Of a stretch of DNA of 64,000 bases, positions 36,439 to 44,987 are shown one piece after another. The notes beneath the pieces were generated by a model. The model was not told where the DNA came from and did no database searches. It saw only the letters and a program-made list of their open reading frames with translations. This DNA comes from Paraburkholderia acidipaludis NBRC 101816 (GTDB taxonomy: Bacteria > Pseudomonadota > Gammaproteobacteria > Burkholderiales > Burkholderiaceae): assembly GCF_000684975.1 (NCBI RefSeq), contig NZ_BAXZ01000012.1:1-64000 (forward strand). Direction: 5' to 3'. How positions within the stretch are numbered: the stretch's first letter is position 1; each line of letters begins with the position of its first letter. The translations under genes were made by a program, and so were the position numbers.

Positions 36439-37620
36439 TCACACCATGCGGTGCACCGAGGCGTGCTCGATATTCCAGCGCGGCTCCATCTCGAGCAGCA
36501 GCGCGCGCAGCGCCTCGACCTGCTCCTCCACCCGCTGGCCGAGCCAGTACGGACCCTGTAATTCCGGCGCAAGCGGGGCCGCCACAAGCGATAGCGGGGC
36601 AGGCTCGTCACCTTCGTCGTCCGCACGTCCCGCTGCCGCGACGACCGGCTCCGCGCGCAGCGCCCGCGCGGCCGCCTCCGGGTGGCGCCCGCCGCCGAAG
36701 CGCAAAGCCCGCGCCGTCGCCAGCAGCGCGCGCCGCACGCCGGCCCCGCCTTCGGCAAACGCCGCGCGCACGCTCTGCTGCTCGCAGCGCTCCATCCCCG
36801 TCGCCATCATTTCGAGCGCGCTCAAGAGCGAGCGGTGCAGCCGCTGGATCTGCTCGAGCCGGGCGACCGGCACGTCGATCTCCTTCGCCACCGACGGCAT
36901 CAGCGCCCGCAGCTGCACGAGCCGACCGGTCAGGCGCATGAACGTGCGCACCGTCTCGTCGGGATCCGCGTGCTCGCCGTGCACCACCTGCGCGTAAAGG
37001 CGGGCGCACTCGCGCAGGTTGTCGGCGAGCCGGTAGCGCCATGAGTAAGTGGCATGCAACGGCAAGGCGAACGAAAACGCCAGCGCGATCACGATGCCCA
37101 CCATCACGTTCAGCGTGCGCCAGAGGCCTGTGTCGATCAGGTTGTCGCCGTGGCCCGCGACGATGCACATCGTAATCGCGGTGAGGAGCGCGACGTAGCC
37201 CGGCTTGCCGATGGCGTGCCACGCGCAGACGCCCGCGACGATCGACATGAGCGCGCAGGTGAGCCAGAGCGAATGCGTGAAGGCCTGCACGACGATCAGC
37301 GCGAGGCCGATGCCGGCGCCGAGCAGCGTGCCGAGCGAGCGCTCGGCCGCCTTCTTGCGGATGTTGCCGTGATGCTGCAGCCCGCCGATCACCACGAGCA
37401 CGGTCACGGACGACCAGATGCCGTGCGGAATGTCGATACCGGTGGTCGCGAGTATCGAGGCCAGCATCGCGAGACCCACGCGCACGCTATGGATCATGCG
37501 CGCATTGCGGTAGCGGTAGTACGGCGAGGCCAGCGAGCGCCACAACCGCGCGAGCCGCGAACGGCCGCGGCGCGGCGGCGTGGCGCCGATCACGGCAGTT
37601 TCGGGTTCGGAGCGGGCCAT
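36439..37620 (-). CDS. FUSC-type integral membrane protein
   Basis: This 393-residue protein has two to three membrane-span pairs in its first 190 residues (VGLAMLASILATTGIDIPHGIWSSVTVLV..., then segments around LGAGIGLALIVVQAF, LWLTCALMSIVAG and NVMVGIVIALAFSFAL). A long cytoplasmic helical part rich in Arg and Leu follows. The pattern RKKAAERSLGTLLGAGIGL is that of fusaric-acid-resistance/YccS-like proteins, a family linked to export of aromatic acids or organisation of the membrane. The ATG at 37620 lies 20 bases after the symporter stop, so it is probably the third gene of that unit. Confidence 0.8.
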   Translation of the reverse strand: MARSEPETAVIGATPPRRGRSRLARLWRSLASPYYRYRNARMIHSVRVGLAMLASILATTGIDIPHGIWSSVTVLVVIGGLQHHGNIRKKAAERSLGTLLGAGIGLALIVVQAFTHSLWLTCALMSIVAGVCAWHAIGKPGYVALLTAITMCIVAGHGDNLIDTGLWRTLNVMVGIVIALAFSFALPLHATYSWRYRLADNLRECARLYAQVVHGEHADPDETVRTFMRLTGRLVQLRALMPSVAKEIDVPVARLEQIQRLHRSLLSALEMMATGMERCEQQSVRAAFAEGGAGVRRALLATARALRFGGGRHPEAAARALRAEPVVAAAGRADDEGDEPAPLSLVAAPLAPELQGPYWLGQRVEEQVEALRALLLEMEPRWNIEHASVHRMV

Positions 37621-37640
37621 GGTGCGCGCGAAAACATGGC

Positions 37641-39191
37641 TCAGTTCTCCACGACGTCGAGATAGTCCTCCGGCCGCGTGCGGTCCTCGCCCTTGCGCAC
37701 GCCGAGCACATGCACGAGCGCCGAGACGATGACAGCCACGACGAGGTTCACGATCAGCGACCAGACGGCCGCGTAGCCCGGCACGGCCATGCCGAACAGA
37801 TGCACGACGAAGATCGAGCCCTTGAGGTGCAGCGAAACCGCCATCCAGGTGCCGGTGGCAATGCCGGCCAGCCAGCCGAGCAGGAGGCCGCGCCAGTCGA
37901 GCATGCGCGTATAGAGACCGAGCACGATGGCCGGCAGCGTCTGGATGATCCAGATGCCGCCGAGAAGCTGCAGCTGGATCGCATACGTGAGCGGCAACCC
38001 GAGGATGAACGCCACCGCGCCCACCTTCACGATCAGCGAGACCATCTTGGCGATGTTGGTCTCCTGCTCGTTGGTCATGTTGCGGTTGATGAACTCCTTG
38101 TGGATGTTGCGCGTGTACAGGTTCGCGGCGGCAATCGACATGATCGCGGCGGGCACGAGCGCGCCGATGCCGATGGCGGCGAACGCCACGCCCACGAACC
38201 ACGGCGGGAAGAAGTGCAGGAACAGCGCCGGCACCGCGAAGTTCGGGCCGAAAGCCTTGAAGTACGGCGCGTACTCCGGCATGTCCTTCACGCCCGAGGC
38301 GAGCGCCATGAAACCGAGCAGCGCGAGCAGGCCGAGCACGAGCGAGTACGCGGGCAGCATCGCCATGTTGCGGCGGATCGTATTGCCCGACGACGACGAA
38401 AGCACGGCCGTGATCGAGTGCGGATAGAGGAACAGCGCGAGTGCCGAACCGACCGCGAGCGTGGCGTAGGCGCTGTAGCCGTTCAGGCTCGACGCATCGG
38501 GGGCCTTGAGCAGCAGCTTCGCGGGCGGCACCGCGCCGAAGATGTGGCTGAAGCCGCCCATCTGCGCGGGAATCACGATGATCGCGGCGGCGATCGTGAT
38601 GTAGATGAGCAGATCCTTCACGACGGCGATCATCGCCGGCGCGCGCAGGCCCGAAGTGTAGGTGTACGCGGCGAGGATCGCGAACGCGATGATGAGCGGC
38701 AGGTCGCCAACAAAACCGGTCGTATCGAAGCCGAGCGCGCCGATCACCACCTCGATCCCCACGAGCTGCAGCGCGATGTACGGCATGGTCGCGACAATGC
38801 CCGTCACGGCGACGGCGAGCGCGAGCGTGCGGCTGCCGTAGCGCGCGCTCACGAAGTCCGCCGATGTGACATAACGATGACGCTTCGCGATGGCCCAGAG
38901 CTTCGGGAACACGACGAACGCGAACGGATAGATGAGGATCGTGTAAGGCAGCGCGAAGAAGCCGGTTGCGCCCGCGCCGAACACGAGCGCGGGAACGGCG
39001 ACGAAAGTGTAGGCGGTATAGAGATCGCCGCCCAGCAGGAACCACGTGACGACGGTGCCGAAGCGGCGGCCGCCGAGACCCCACTCGTCGAGATGGGCGA
39101 GATCGCCTTTACGCCAATGCGCGGCGACGAAGCCGAGTATGGTGACGCCAATGAAAAACAGGACGAAAACGAAGGTCGCGGTCAGGTTCAT
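37641..39191 (-). CDS. Sodium:solute symporter family transporter
   Basis: The 516-residue protein has about 13 membrane spans of the SSS/LeuT-like fold. Conserved pieces include WFLLGGDLYTAYTFVAVPALVFGAG, YVTSADFVSARYGSRTLAL and IGALVPAAIMSIAAANLYTRNI. It resembles MctP-type monocarboxylate permeases, which are commonly preceded by a DUF3311 gene as here. The start at 39191 overlaps the DUF3311 stop by four bases (ATGA). Import of lactate, pyruvate, acetate or an amino acid by cation symport is likely; the substrate is inferred. Confidence 0.85.
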   Translation of the reverse strand: MNLTATFVFVLFFIGVTILGFVAAHWRKGDLAHLDEWGLGGRRFGTVVTWFLLGGDLYTAYTFVAVPALVFGAGATGFFALPYTILIYPFAFVVFPKLWAIAKRHRYVTSADFVSARYGSRTLALAVAVTGIVATMPYIALQLVGIEVVIGALGFDTTGFVGDLPLIIAFAILAAYTYTSGLRAPAMIAVVKDLLIYITIAAAIIVIPAQMGGFSHIFGAVPPAKLLLKAPDASSLNGYSAYATLAVGSALALFLYPHSITAVLSSSSGNTIRRNMAMLPAYSLVLGLLALLGFMALASGVKDMPEYAPYFKAFGPNFAVPALFLHFFPPWFVGVAFAAIGIGALVPAAIMSIAAANLYTRNIHKEFINRNMTNEQETNIAKMVSLIVKVGAVAFILGLPLTYAIQLQLLGGIWIIQTLPAIVLGLYTRMLDWRGLLLGWLAGIATGTWMAVSLHLKGSIFVVHLFGMAVPGYAAVWSLIVNLVVAVIVSALVHVLGVRKGEDRTRPEDYLDVVEN

Positions 39192-39436
39192 CGCGCGCCT
39201 CCCGTTTCGCCTTTGCTGCGGTTCTTCGTCCGGTTCTTCGTCTTGTGATAGACGAGCGCCGTAATGCAGGCGCTGATCAGAACCCAGGCCAGCTGGTACC
39301 AGTAGAAGAACGGGAAATCCCACAGCGTGGGCTCGACCTTGTTGTACGACGGCACCCAGATCATGGCGATCCAGGGCAGCAGCAACAGCCAGAGCCAGTG
39401 CCTGCTGCTCTTGCCGGCGTCGGCGTCGTGAGCCAT
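39188..39436 (-). CDS. DUF3311 small membrane protein, symporter partner
   Basis: This 82-residue protein contains two hydrophobic segments, LWLLLLPWIAMIWVPSYN and FYWYQLAWVLISACITALVY, with a lysine-rich tail. DUF3311 proteins sit directly before SSS-type symporters and resemble the small DUF485-type subunits of ActP systems. GAGGAGACGTC provides a strong ribosome site before the ATG at 39436, and its stop overlaps the symporter start, giving translational coupling. Confidence 0.82.
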   Translation of the reverse strand: MAHDADAGKSSRHWLWLLLLPWIAMIWVPSYNKVEPTLWDFPFFYWYQLAWVLISACITALVYHKTKNRTKNRSKGETGGAR

Positions 39437-39588
39437 GACGTCTCCTCTTTTATGGTGTCGCGCGAGCCGCCCCCGTGGCGACCCCTGGCCCGGCAGGCCG
39501 GTAGCCGGCCAGGTCCCCGAAAACGACAAAGAGAGTATAGAGCGCCGTGCGCCGGGTCAAGCCGGGGGGATCCCAATCCGGGAGGGCG

Positions 39589-40791
39589 TCATGGGGCGGC
39601 GGGACCGCTCCCAGGCATCGCGCTGAATTCCTTGCGCCCGTCGGAGCCCGACGAGAAGGACGGCGGCATCCCGGTATCGAATGCCGCCTGGAACTTCGGC
39701 CAGAAGCCCTCGCCCCAGTCGCGCATTTTCGCGATATAGGCGAGCTTGTCGGGAAACCGATCGGCATTCGGTCCATGCCACTCCGAATCGCGCACGGACA
39801 GTGCGGTGCCCGACGTGACGCCATCCAGTTCGGGATCGAACAGATAAGACACTTCGAGCAGCCCCCAGGTCTCCGCACGGGTAAATCGAACGTCAACCAG
39901 ATCCTGCGGATAGTCCACGCCTTTTGCCGCGAGATCGCCCGCTGCGGCACGATCCAGCGCCGACATCCTGGTCGCGCGATCGGCCCACTGCTGCCATGGC
40001 GGCGTGAAGTAATTGTTGATCAGCCAGCAGGCCTGATGTCCGAACGGCGTGACCGAATCGAGGGAGAGGTAGTTCACGTCATGATTGCCGCTCACACACC
40101 CCGACGCCGCGGGAAAACCGGTCCCGGGCTGGTCGTTGCTGTGCACGGCGAATACGCGCACCGCACCCACGAGTCTGCGGTGCTCGATGCGGCCCAGGAA
40201 ATAGGCAATGCCCGAGCCGCCGCGCGCCTTGATACTGCTGTTTGCCAGCATGGCCCACTGCCCCGGCGGAAGCGGCACTTCGTAGCCGGCAACCGCTATC
40301 GACTGGCGATAGGTCCGCCCGACAAAGGCGCTGTTCAGACCCGACGCATCGCTGCTGGTCGTGGCGGTCGGCACAGCCATAGAAATCTGCGCGTTCACGG
40401 GTGCCTGCGCGGATGCCTTGGGGAGTGCCTTCGCGGGCATGTTCGAATCGGCCGTCGTCATGGCCGCTTTCGCTTGCCGCCCCTTGGCCTCCGCGCGCGC
40501 CACGATGGCCGCCGACGCGCCCTGCGTCGCCGCAGGCTGGGGCGTTGCGGCCGTGGCCGTCCGCGCAATGGACTCGGCCGGCGGCACGACGGGGGCCGGC
40601 GGCGCGTGGTAAGCAATCGACTCAGGCAGCGCGGGCAGCGGCGTGTTGTCTACCGTGCGCCAGCTGGGCGGAAAGCACACGACCCCGGCCGAGAGCAGTA
40701 CGGCGACCGACAAACAGGCACGCCACAATGGCGCCCGCGCCCACAGGGAATCGGACTTGCGATCGGTGGCGCCCTGCACGTCTGCGCTCAT
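39589..40791 (-). CDS. Membrane-anchored protein with unrecognised periplasmic domain
   Basis: I do not recognise this 400-residue protein. It has one membrane span near residues 24-43 (LWRACLSVAVLLSAGVVCF), an Ala/Pro/Thr-rich linker to about residue 145, and a globular C-terminal domain of about 230 residues. That domain begins at VAGYEVPLPPGQWAMLANS and contains two cysteines (SGCVSGN, QACWLINN), which could form a disulfide, and many Trp/Tyr. The likely topology is a short cytoplasmic head with the domain in the periplasm. It is the third gene of a tightly overlapped unit: its ATG overlaps the stop of the AAA+ gene. Its role with the unfoldase is unknown. Confidence 0.75.
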   Translation of the reverse strand: MSADVQGATDRKSDSLWARAPLWRACLSVAVLLSAGVVCFPPSWRTVDNTPLPALPESIAYHAPPAPVVPPAESIARTATAATPQPAATQGASAAIVARAEAKGRQAKAAMTTADSNMPAKALPKASAQAPVNAQISMAVPTATTSSDASGLNSAFVGRTYRQSIAVAGYEVPLPPGQWAMLANSSIKARGGSGIAYFLGRIEHRRLVGAVRVFAVHSNDQPGTGFPAASGCVSGNHDVNYLSLDSVTPFGHQACWLINNYFTPPWQQWADRATRMSALDRAAAGDLAAKGVDYPQDLVDVRFTRAETWGLLEVSYLFDPELDGVTSGTALSVRDSEWHGPNADRFPDKLAYIAKMRDWGEGFWPKFQAAFDTGMPPSFSSGSDGRKEFSAMPGSGPAAP

Positions 40792-42038
40792 GCTTCCGGC
40801 CTGGCAACGACGGCGCCCGCATCCGACACGAGCCGCACCCGGGCGAAGCCGTGCTGTTTGGCGTCGATGAGCGTATCGGCGAGCGACTCTTCCACGGCGC
40901 GCACCAGATCCCGCGACGAAGCCCCGACGCCGATGCGCTGCTGGCGTCGCATCATGTCGATCAGGATGTCCGGATCGATGCCTTCGTTCGCGACGTCGAG
41001 TCCGTAGCTCTTGATCATCGCTTCGATTTCGAGCGCCGCGACGCGTGCGATGTCGAGACCGGAAAGCGACTTGAAGACGAAGATGCGGTCGATACGATTG
41101 AGTACCTCGGGCGCGAAGCCCGCTTCGCGCAGCGCATTCGTGGAAGCCCGCCGCAGCTCGTCCGCGTCGTTGGCATAGGTAGCGCTCAAAGCCTGCAGAT
41201 CGTCCGTTGCCGCGTTCGTGGTCAGGACGAAGATCGCGCGCGTGGTCGAAATCTGCTTGCCGTCGGACGCTTCGGTAATGAAGCCGTCGTTCCAGGCCGT
41301 GAGAAAGTTCTTGTGAATCTCGGGGTGCGCCTTTTCGATTTCATCGAGCAGCACCACGGCATCGGGCGTGTCGCGCAACGCGGCCGTGAGCTTGCCGTAA
41401 GTATTCGAGCCCACGTAGCCCTTCGATGCGCCGAAGAGCTGCGTCGCCGCATGCGCTCCGCCCGAAAACTGGGTCATGTCGAAGTGCAGCAGAGAGCGGC
41501 CCAGCTCCGCCGCAAGGCACTTCGCCAGATAGGTTTTGCCCGTGCCCGGCGGCCCCGCCAGCATGAAAACACCGATAGGCTTGTTGCGCTGCCTGAGGGC
41601 GAGGCGACGGCGAATCTGGGCTGCCATGTCGCTGCAGACCGCGTCCTGGCCGATGACCTTGCTTTTCAGGGCGTCGGCCAGCTTCTCCGCGTCGATGATC
41701 TGTGGCTCGGGCTCCTGTGCGAGCTTCTGCTCGAGCGCGCTCCGATTTGTGAGCCTGTCAAGTGCGTCCATTACCCACCCGTCTGCCTTGGCATCGGGAT
41801 GGCGCTTCCGATGCCGGTCGTGAAATAAGCCCGCGAAAGCGAGCAGCCAGAAAACGATCGCAATCCCTAGCAGGGTCCATGCATGACCATGCAGAAAATC
41901 CGCCGCTTCGTGTCCGTAGCGCTCGAGCGGCGCGGCGTCGGGACTGTGCTGCAACAGGAACTGGGCGAGCGCCACGCACGCCATGACAACGAAAGCCAGC
42001 GGGGCGAAGCGCGTCGCGAGAGAATTGAGCCAGCGCAT
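40788..42038 (-). CDS. Membrane-anchored AAA+ unfoldase, ClpB-D2-like
   Basis: The 416-residue protein has two N-terminal membrane spans (about residues 10-28 and 52-72). A single class 3 AAA+ module of the ClpA/B second-domain type follows: Walker A GPPGTGKT (162-169), Walker B VVLLDEIEKAHP with D232-E233, sensor-1 N275, arginine finger R315 in LNRIDRIF, and a sensor-2 helix GVGASSRDLVRAV. The pore loop reads KGYVGS (Y208-V209), the substrate-gripping pair of true threading unfoldases. Clp N-domain and D1 are absent, and no ClpP-binding IGF loop is seen. Both ends overlap neighbouring genes by ATGA. It probably pulls on membrane or envelope proteins from the cytoplasm. Confidence 0.85.
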   Translation of the reverse strand: MRWLNSLATRFAPLAFVVMACVALAQFLLQHSPDAAPLERYGHEAADFLHGHAWTLLGIAIVFWLLAFAGLFHDRHRKRHPDAKADGWVMDALDRLTNRSALEQKLAQEPEPQIIDAEKLADALKSKVIGQDAVCSDMAAQIRRRLALRQRNKPIGVFMLAGPPGTGKTYLAKCLAAELGRSLLHFDMTQFSGGAHAATQLFGASKGYVGSNTYGKLTAALRDTPDAVVLLDEIEKAHPEIHKNFLTAWNDGFITEASDGKQISTTRAIFVLTTNAATDDLQALSATYANDADELRRASTNALREAGFAPEVLNRIDRIFVFKSLSGLDIARVAALEIEAMIKSYGLDVANEGIDPDILIDMMRRQQRIGVGASSRDLVRAVEESLADTLIDAKQHGFARVRLVSDAGAVVARPEA

Positions 42039-42823
42039 CAGTTCGTCCTGACATTCAAGGTCAGCACCTGACCTACGCTCATGACCGGCAGGACCGCCTG
42101 CGCGGCGCCGGAAGCCAGGCCCACCGTGATCCCCCCGCCATCGCCGTCACGCACGCCCGTGATCCGGATCTGGCCGTTTGCCGGCACCGGAACCGCGAAA
42201 GTCAGTCCGCGGTTAGTTAGTGTGACTGTTCGCGAATAGCCGGCGCTGTCGATGCGAACGACATCGCCGTCTTCGACATCCGAGTCCCAAAGCCGTACCC
42301 ATGCGAGCGTCAGGCGTGTCCTCTCGCCAACGGCACCGGCCGGTGCGGGCGAGGGCTTCGCGACGCGGGCCGTGTTGGGTGCGGTTGCGGGTGCAACGGC
42401 GGCGTTCGCCGGCGAGCGCTCGCTTGCCGAGAGCGGCGACGCCGATGCGGCATGAGCAAGCGCGGGCAACGGCGCGCTCGCAGGTGCCATCGCCGCGGCG
42501 ATCGTTGCCCGATCGGCCGGACTCAGGTGCATCGAGCCGAGGGCAGCCGGAATGTCTTTCGTATCCACCTGCGCCAGTGGCAGATATTTGAGCGCGTTGA
42601 AGGCGTCGATGCGAGCCTTGCGATCGGCATCGCTCACGTCGTCGCCGGACCCTGCCGCAAAGGAGGAAATCCCGGACGTGTAGAAAACGCCCGTGGTGAG
42701 GATGACGGCGACCGTCGCCGTCGCGAGAACGGACTTCGCGAGAACCCGGCGATGCCGGTTCTGTTTGTCCGCTTGCCGCGCTATCTGCGCGGTTGTCTGC
42801 GTTTCTGGCCTCTCGACGCCCAT
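42038..42823 (-). CDS. Single-pass membrane protein with small beta-domain
   Basis: I do not recognise this 261-residue protein. A charged head (IARQADKQNRHRRVLAKS) precedes one membrane span near residues 32-48. After it come a helical region with DVSDADRKARIDAFNALKYL and an Ala/Pro-rich stretch. The C-terminal domain of about 85 residues (LAWVRLWDSDVEDGDVVRI to VGQVLTLNV) looks like a beta-sandwich. The domain should be periplasmic. It is the first gene of the three-gene unit, and its stop overlaps the start of the AAA+ gene. A possible promoter upstream on the minus strand is TTGCAG, 17 bases, CATATC. Confidence 0.75.
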   Translation of the reverse strand: MGVERPETQTTAQIARQADKQNRHRRVLAKSVLATATVAVILTTGVFYTSGISSFAAGSGDDVSDADRKARIDAFNALKYLPLAQVDTKDIPAALGSMHLSPADRATIAAAMAPASAPLPALAHAASASPLSASERSPANAAVAPATAPNTARVAKPSPAPAGAVGERTRLTLAWVRLWDSDVEDGDVVRIDSAGYSRTVTLTNRGLTFAVPVPANGQIRITGVRDGDGGGITVGLASGAAQAVLPVMSVGQVLTLNVRTN

Positions 42824-42991
42824 TGGGTACCCGCCCCGATATGTTGTTCTAGCGCGGAGTCTGCAATTTTCTTTGGACCGCCGCGCGAATTCGAAGAGAG
42901 GATATCTTGAATCGAGACCTTCGGGAACCTGGCCTGCAAGCGCGCACTACCAATTACATTTGGCCAACAAGCCTCGCGCCTCGGCGCAATG

Positions 42992-43015
42992 AAAAAGGCC
43001 GGTCAGCGACCGGCC
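42992..43015 (-). terminator. Intrinsic terminator of the spermidine-synthase-like gene
   Basis: On the minus strand GGCCGGTC pairs with GACCGGCC (42997-43015) around a 3-base loop and is followed directly by TTTTT, 25 bases after the stop. Confidence 0.85.
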
Positions 43016-43039
43016 CTGGGCGACTCTCGGCTCGCGCCC

Positions 43040-43972
43040 TCAGATCGAAAACGTCACGCCCTGCTGACCGCTCGCTTCGCGCAGCGCCTTCACCCACTGA
43101 TGGGCGGGCAGGCCAAGGCGGGTTTCCAGCAGGCGCGCACGCTTGTCGAGCGCCGCCCACGTGACCTCGAGCGCCGGCCCCGAGAAGGCAACGGCGATGC
43201 GATTGCCATCGTGCACCTCGGGCAGCGCGATCACGCGGCCCTCGAACGCTTCGTTCAAACGCTTCATGTTGCGCACGAAGCTCGGGTGATCGCCGAACAG
43301 GTTGACCGTCGCGATGCCCGCATCCGTGAGGCACGCGCGCGCGGAGCGATAGAACGCGACGCTGTCGAGCACCGGGCCGCGCGCCGTGGCGTCGTAGACG
43401 TCGATCTGCAGCGCGCCGATCGTGCCATGGTTCGCGCGGTCGTTCACGAAGTCCCACGCGTCGAGCTCGCGCACGGCGAGGCGCGCGTCGTCGGGCGGCA
43501 GCTCGAACATCGTGCGCGCGGCCACCACCACGGCAGGATTCAGCTCGATCGCCTCGACCTTCGCGGGACGCAGATACTGATGCGCGAACTTCGTGAGCGC
43601 CGCGGCGCCAAGGCCGAGCTGCACGATGCGCTTCGGCGTCGCGAGGAACAGCAGCCACGCCATCATCTGCTGCGCGTATTCGAGCTCGATGTGATGCGGC
43701 TTCTTCAGGCGCATCGCGCCCTGCACCCACTCGGTGCCGAAGTGCAGATAGCGCACGCCGCCCTCTTCCGAGAACGTCACCGGCGCGAAACGCGGCTTGC
43801 GCGGCGCTTCGATGAGCGGCGCGTGTTCGAGGTCTTCGGCGGCGCGGCGGGCACGAGCGGCGGTCTTCGCGGCCTTGTCGACCTTCGCGCGCGGCGCGGC
43901 TGCGAAATCGGCGTTGTGGTCGGTGCGAAATGCGCGCGCTTCGGCCGAGGCGCGTTTGATCAAAGTCGTCAT
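43040..43972 (-). CDS. Spermidine synthase-like methyltransferase-fold protein
   Basis: This 310-residue protein has a charged, helical N-terminal extension of about 55 residues, then the aminopropyltransferase/methyltransferase fold. The nucleotide-binding loop is IVQLGLGAAALTKFAHQY, the acidic residue after strand 2 lies in VEAIELNPAVV, and strand 4 reads LQIDVYDATARGP. Real spermidine synthases have a DGGDG-type loop and a catalytic Asp in YDVIIVD. The altered loop here suggests a relative acting on another amine or an S-adenosylmethionine-dependent activity. It has its own terminator. Function is not proven. Confidence 0.75.
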   Translation of the reverse strand: MTTLIKRASAEARAFRTDHNADFAAAPRAKVDKAAKTAARARRAAEDLEHAPLIEAPRKPRFAPVTFSEEGGVRYLHFGTEWVQGAMRLKKPHHIELEYAQQMMAWLLFLATPKRIVQLGLGAAALTKFAHQYLRPAKVEAIELNPAVVVAARTMFELPPDDARLAVRELDAWDFVNDRANHGTIGALQIDVYDATARGPVLDSVAFYRSARACLTDAGIATVNLFGDHPSFVRNMKRLNEAFEGRVIALPEVHDGNRIAVAFSGPALEVTWAALDKRARLLETRLGLPAHQWVKALREASGQQGVTFSI

Positions 43973-44091
43973 GAAAATTCTTCTTGCTGAATAGGCAAAT
44001 TAGCGGGCGGACCAGAGCATAGCATTCGTCGCGGCTCGTACCGGCACAATCCGCCGCAATCCGGCATCGACGGCGCGGGTGGCCTATCCGC

Positions 44092-44679
44092 TCAGTTGCA
44101 CGCCGTCGCACCGCCAACCGTGTTGCAATGCTGCACGCTCCAGTGGCTTTCGCCGGTGAGCCCCGTGCCCGCGCCCGCTCCGTCGCTTGCAGAGGCCCCG
44201 TCTTTCAGCGCAATGGGGTCGATCTTCGCGGGCCGGAAATGCATGTCGATTCGCGAGACACGCAGGGAGGGCGGCACGGCCGGCAGAGGCAGGACGGCGT
44301 CGATCGCGCGACGGGCGGCTTGATCCCACTCGTCGCTACCGCTCGTGCCTGCCAGCGTCACCGAAGTAATCGCGCCGTCCGGTGCGACGCGGATCGTGAC
44401 GACCGCGACCGGGTCGCCGGTCAGCTTGCTGCTTCGCGCGCGCAGGTTGCTTTCGATTTTGCAGGCGACGTAGCGCCGCCATTGCGGTGCGCTCAATGTG
44501 GTTTCGGCAGGCGCGGCAAAGCCAGGCGTGGCGACGTAGGCAAGGCAGCGCTGCGTCACTTGCTCGGGCGTGAGCCAATGGTGAGGACCCGTCGACGATG
44601 CCTCTTCAGACGCGCAAGCGCCGAGCATAAGCGCGAATGCTGCTAGCACAGCAGTTAGAAGCTGGCGTTTTCCGTTCAT
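44092..44679 (-). CDS. Lipoprotein with TonB/TolA-type C-terminal domain
   Basis: The 195-residue protein begins with a lipoprotein signal (LLTAVLAAFALMLGAC), so it is tethered to a membrane by its Cys at about residue 22. The central part, RYVACKIESNLRARSSKLTGDPVAVVTIRV followed by PDGAITSVTLAGTSGSDEWDQAARRAIDAVLPLP, is a TonB/TolA-like C-terminal domain of the kind found in energy-transducer proteins. There is no proline-rich spacer or ExbBD partner here, so energy coupling is doubtful. A possible 71-residue frame ends in an ATGA overlap with its start. Confidence 0.72.
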   Translation of the reverse strand: MNGKRQLLTAVLAAFALMLGACASEEASSTGPHHWLTPEQVTQRCLAYVATPGFAAPAETTLSAPQWRRYVACKIESNLRARSSKLTGDPVAVVTIRVAPDGAITSVTLAGTSGSDEWDQAARRAIDAVLPLPAVPPSLRVSRIDMHFRPAKIDPIALKDGASASDGAGAGTGLTGESHWSVQHCNTVGGATACN

Positions 44680-44891
44680 TGTCGTCTCTTCTCCCCCCGA
44701 CGATAGTTGTGCGTGCAGCGACGTTGCCTTGGCATGCTAACGCGGCGCTGCAAGCCTCGCAAATAGCAGACTCGGCGAAACGTCATATATCCCTTGGCCG
44801 ACTTCCCGCCTGCTTCGACTAAAAGAAAAATACGAAGCACGGCGCCGCCGGGCTCGGCATCCATAAAAACAAGCATTCCTGACGACTTCAT
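44676..44891 (-). CDS. Possible small Arg-rich protein coupled to the TonB-like lipoprotein
   Basis: A 71-codon frame begins MKSSGMLVFMDAEPGG with a good GGGGAGA site six bases before the ATG. Its TGA overlaps the lipoprotein ATG, and its leader resembles the lipoprotein's own (GAGACGAC before each ATG). The product has a short hydrophobic start and an Arg/Cys-rich tail with no known family. It may be a leader frame or chance. Confidence 0.25.
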   Translation of the reverse strand: MKSSGMLVFMDAEPGGAVLRIFLLVEAGGKSAKGYMTFRRVCYLRGLQRRVSMPRQRRCTHNYRRGEKRRQ

Positions 44892-44953
44892 AGTCGTCTC
44901 CCCACCGTCTGCACGTCTCCCCTGCGCCGAGTCATGTCGTTTGCACATATCCC

Positions 44954-44980
44954 TTGCAAATATACCCAAATAGATATAAA
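44954..44980 (+). promoter_or_regulatory. AT-rich promoter of the toxin-antitoxin pair
   Basis: TTGCAA (44954-44959) and TATAAA (44975-44980, 15-base spacer) lie in an unusually AT-rich patch. The toxin ATG is only eight bases past the -10, so the transcript would be nearly leaderless. A second TTGCAC stands at 44941. The remaining 44680-44940 holds nothing beyond the possible small frame. Confidence 0.4.
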
Positions 44981-44987
44981 TTCGCCA

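Noticed and set aside
36439..39084. An 881-codon frame that seems to fuse the FUSC protein to a long N-terminal part.
   Set aside because: The N-terminal part is the out-of-frame reading of the SSS transporter gene. The FUSC gene has its own start at 37620.
40788..42038. Type VI secretion ClpV ATPase.
   Set aside because: There is only one AAA+ module, two membrane spans and no T6SS genes nearby, so it does not fit ClpV.
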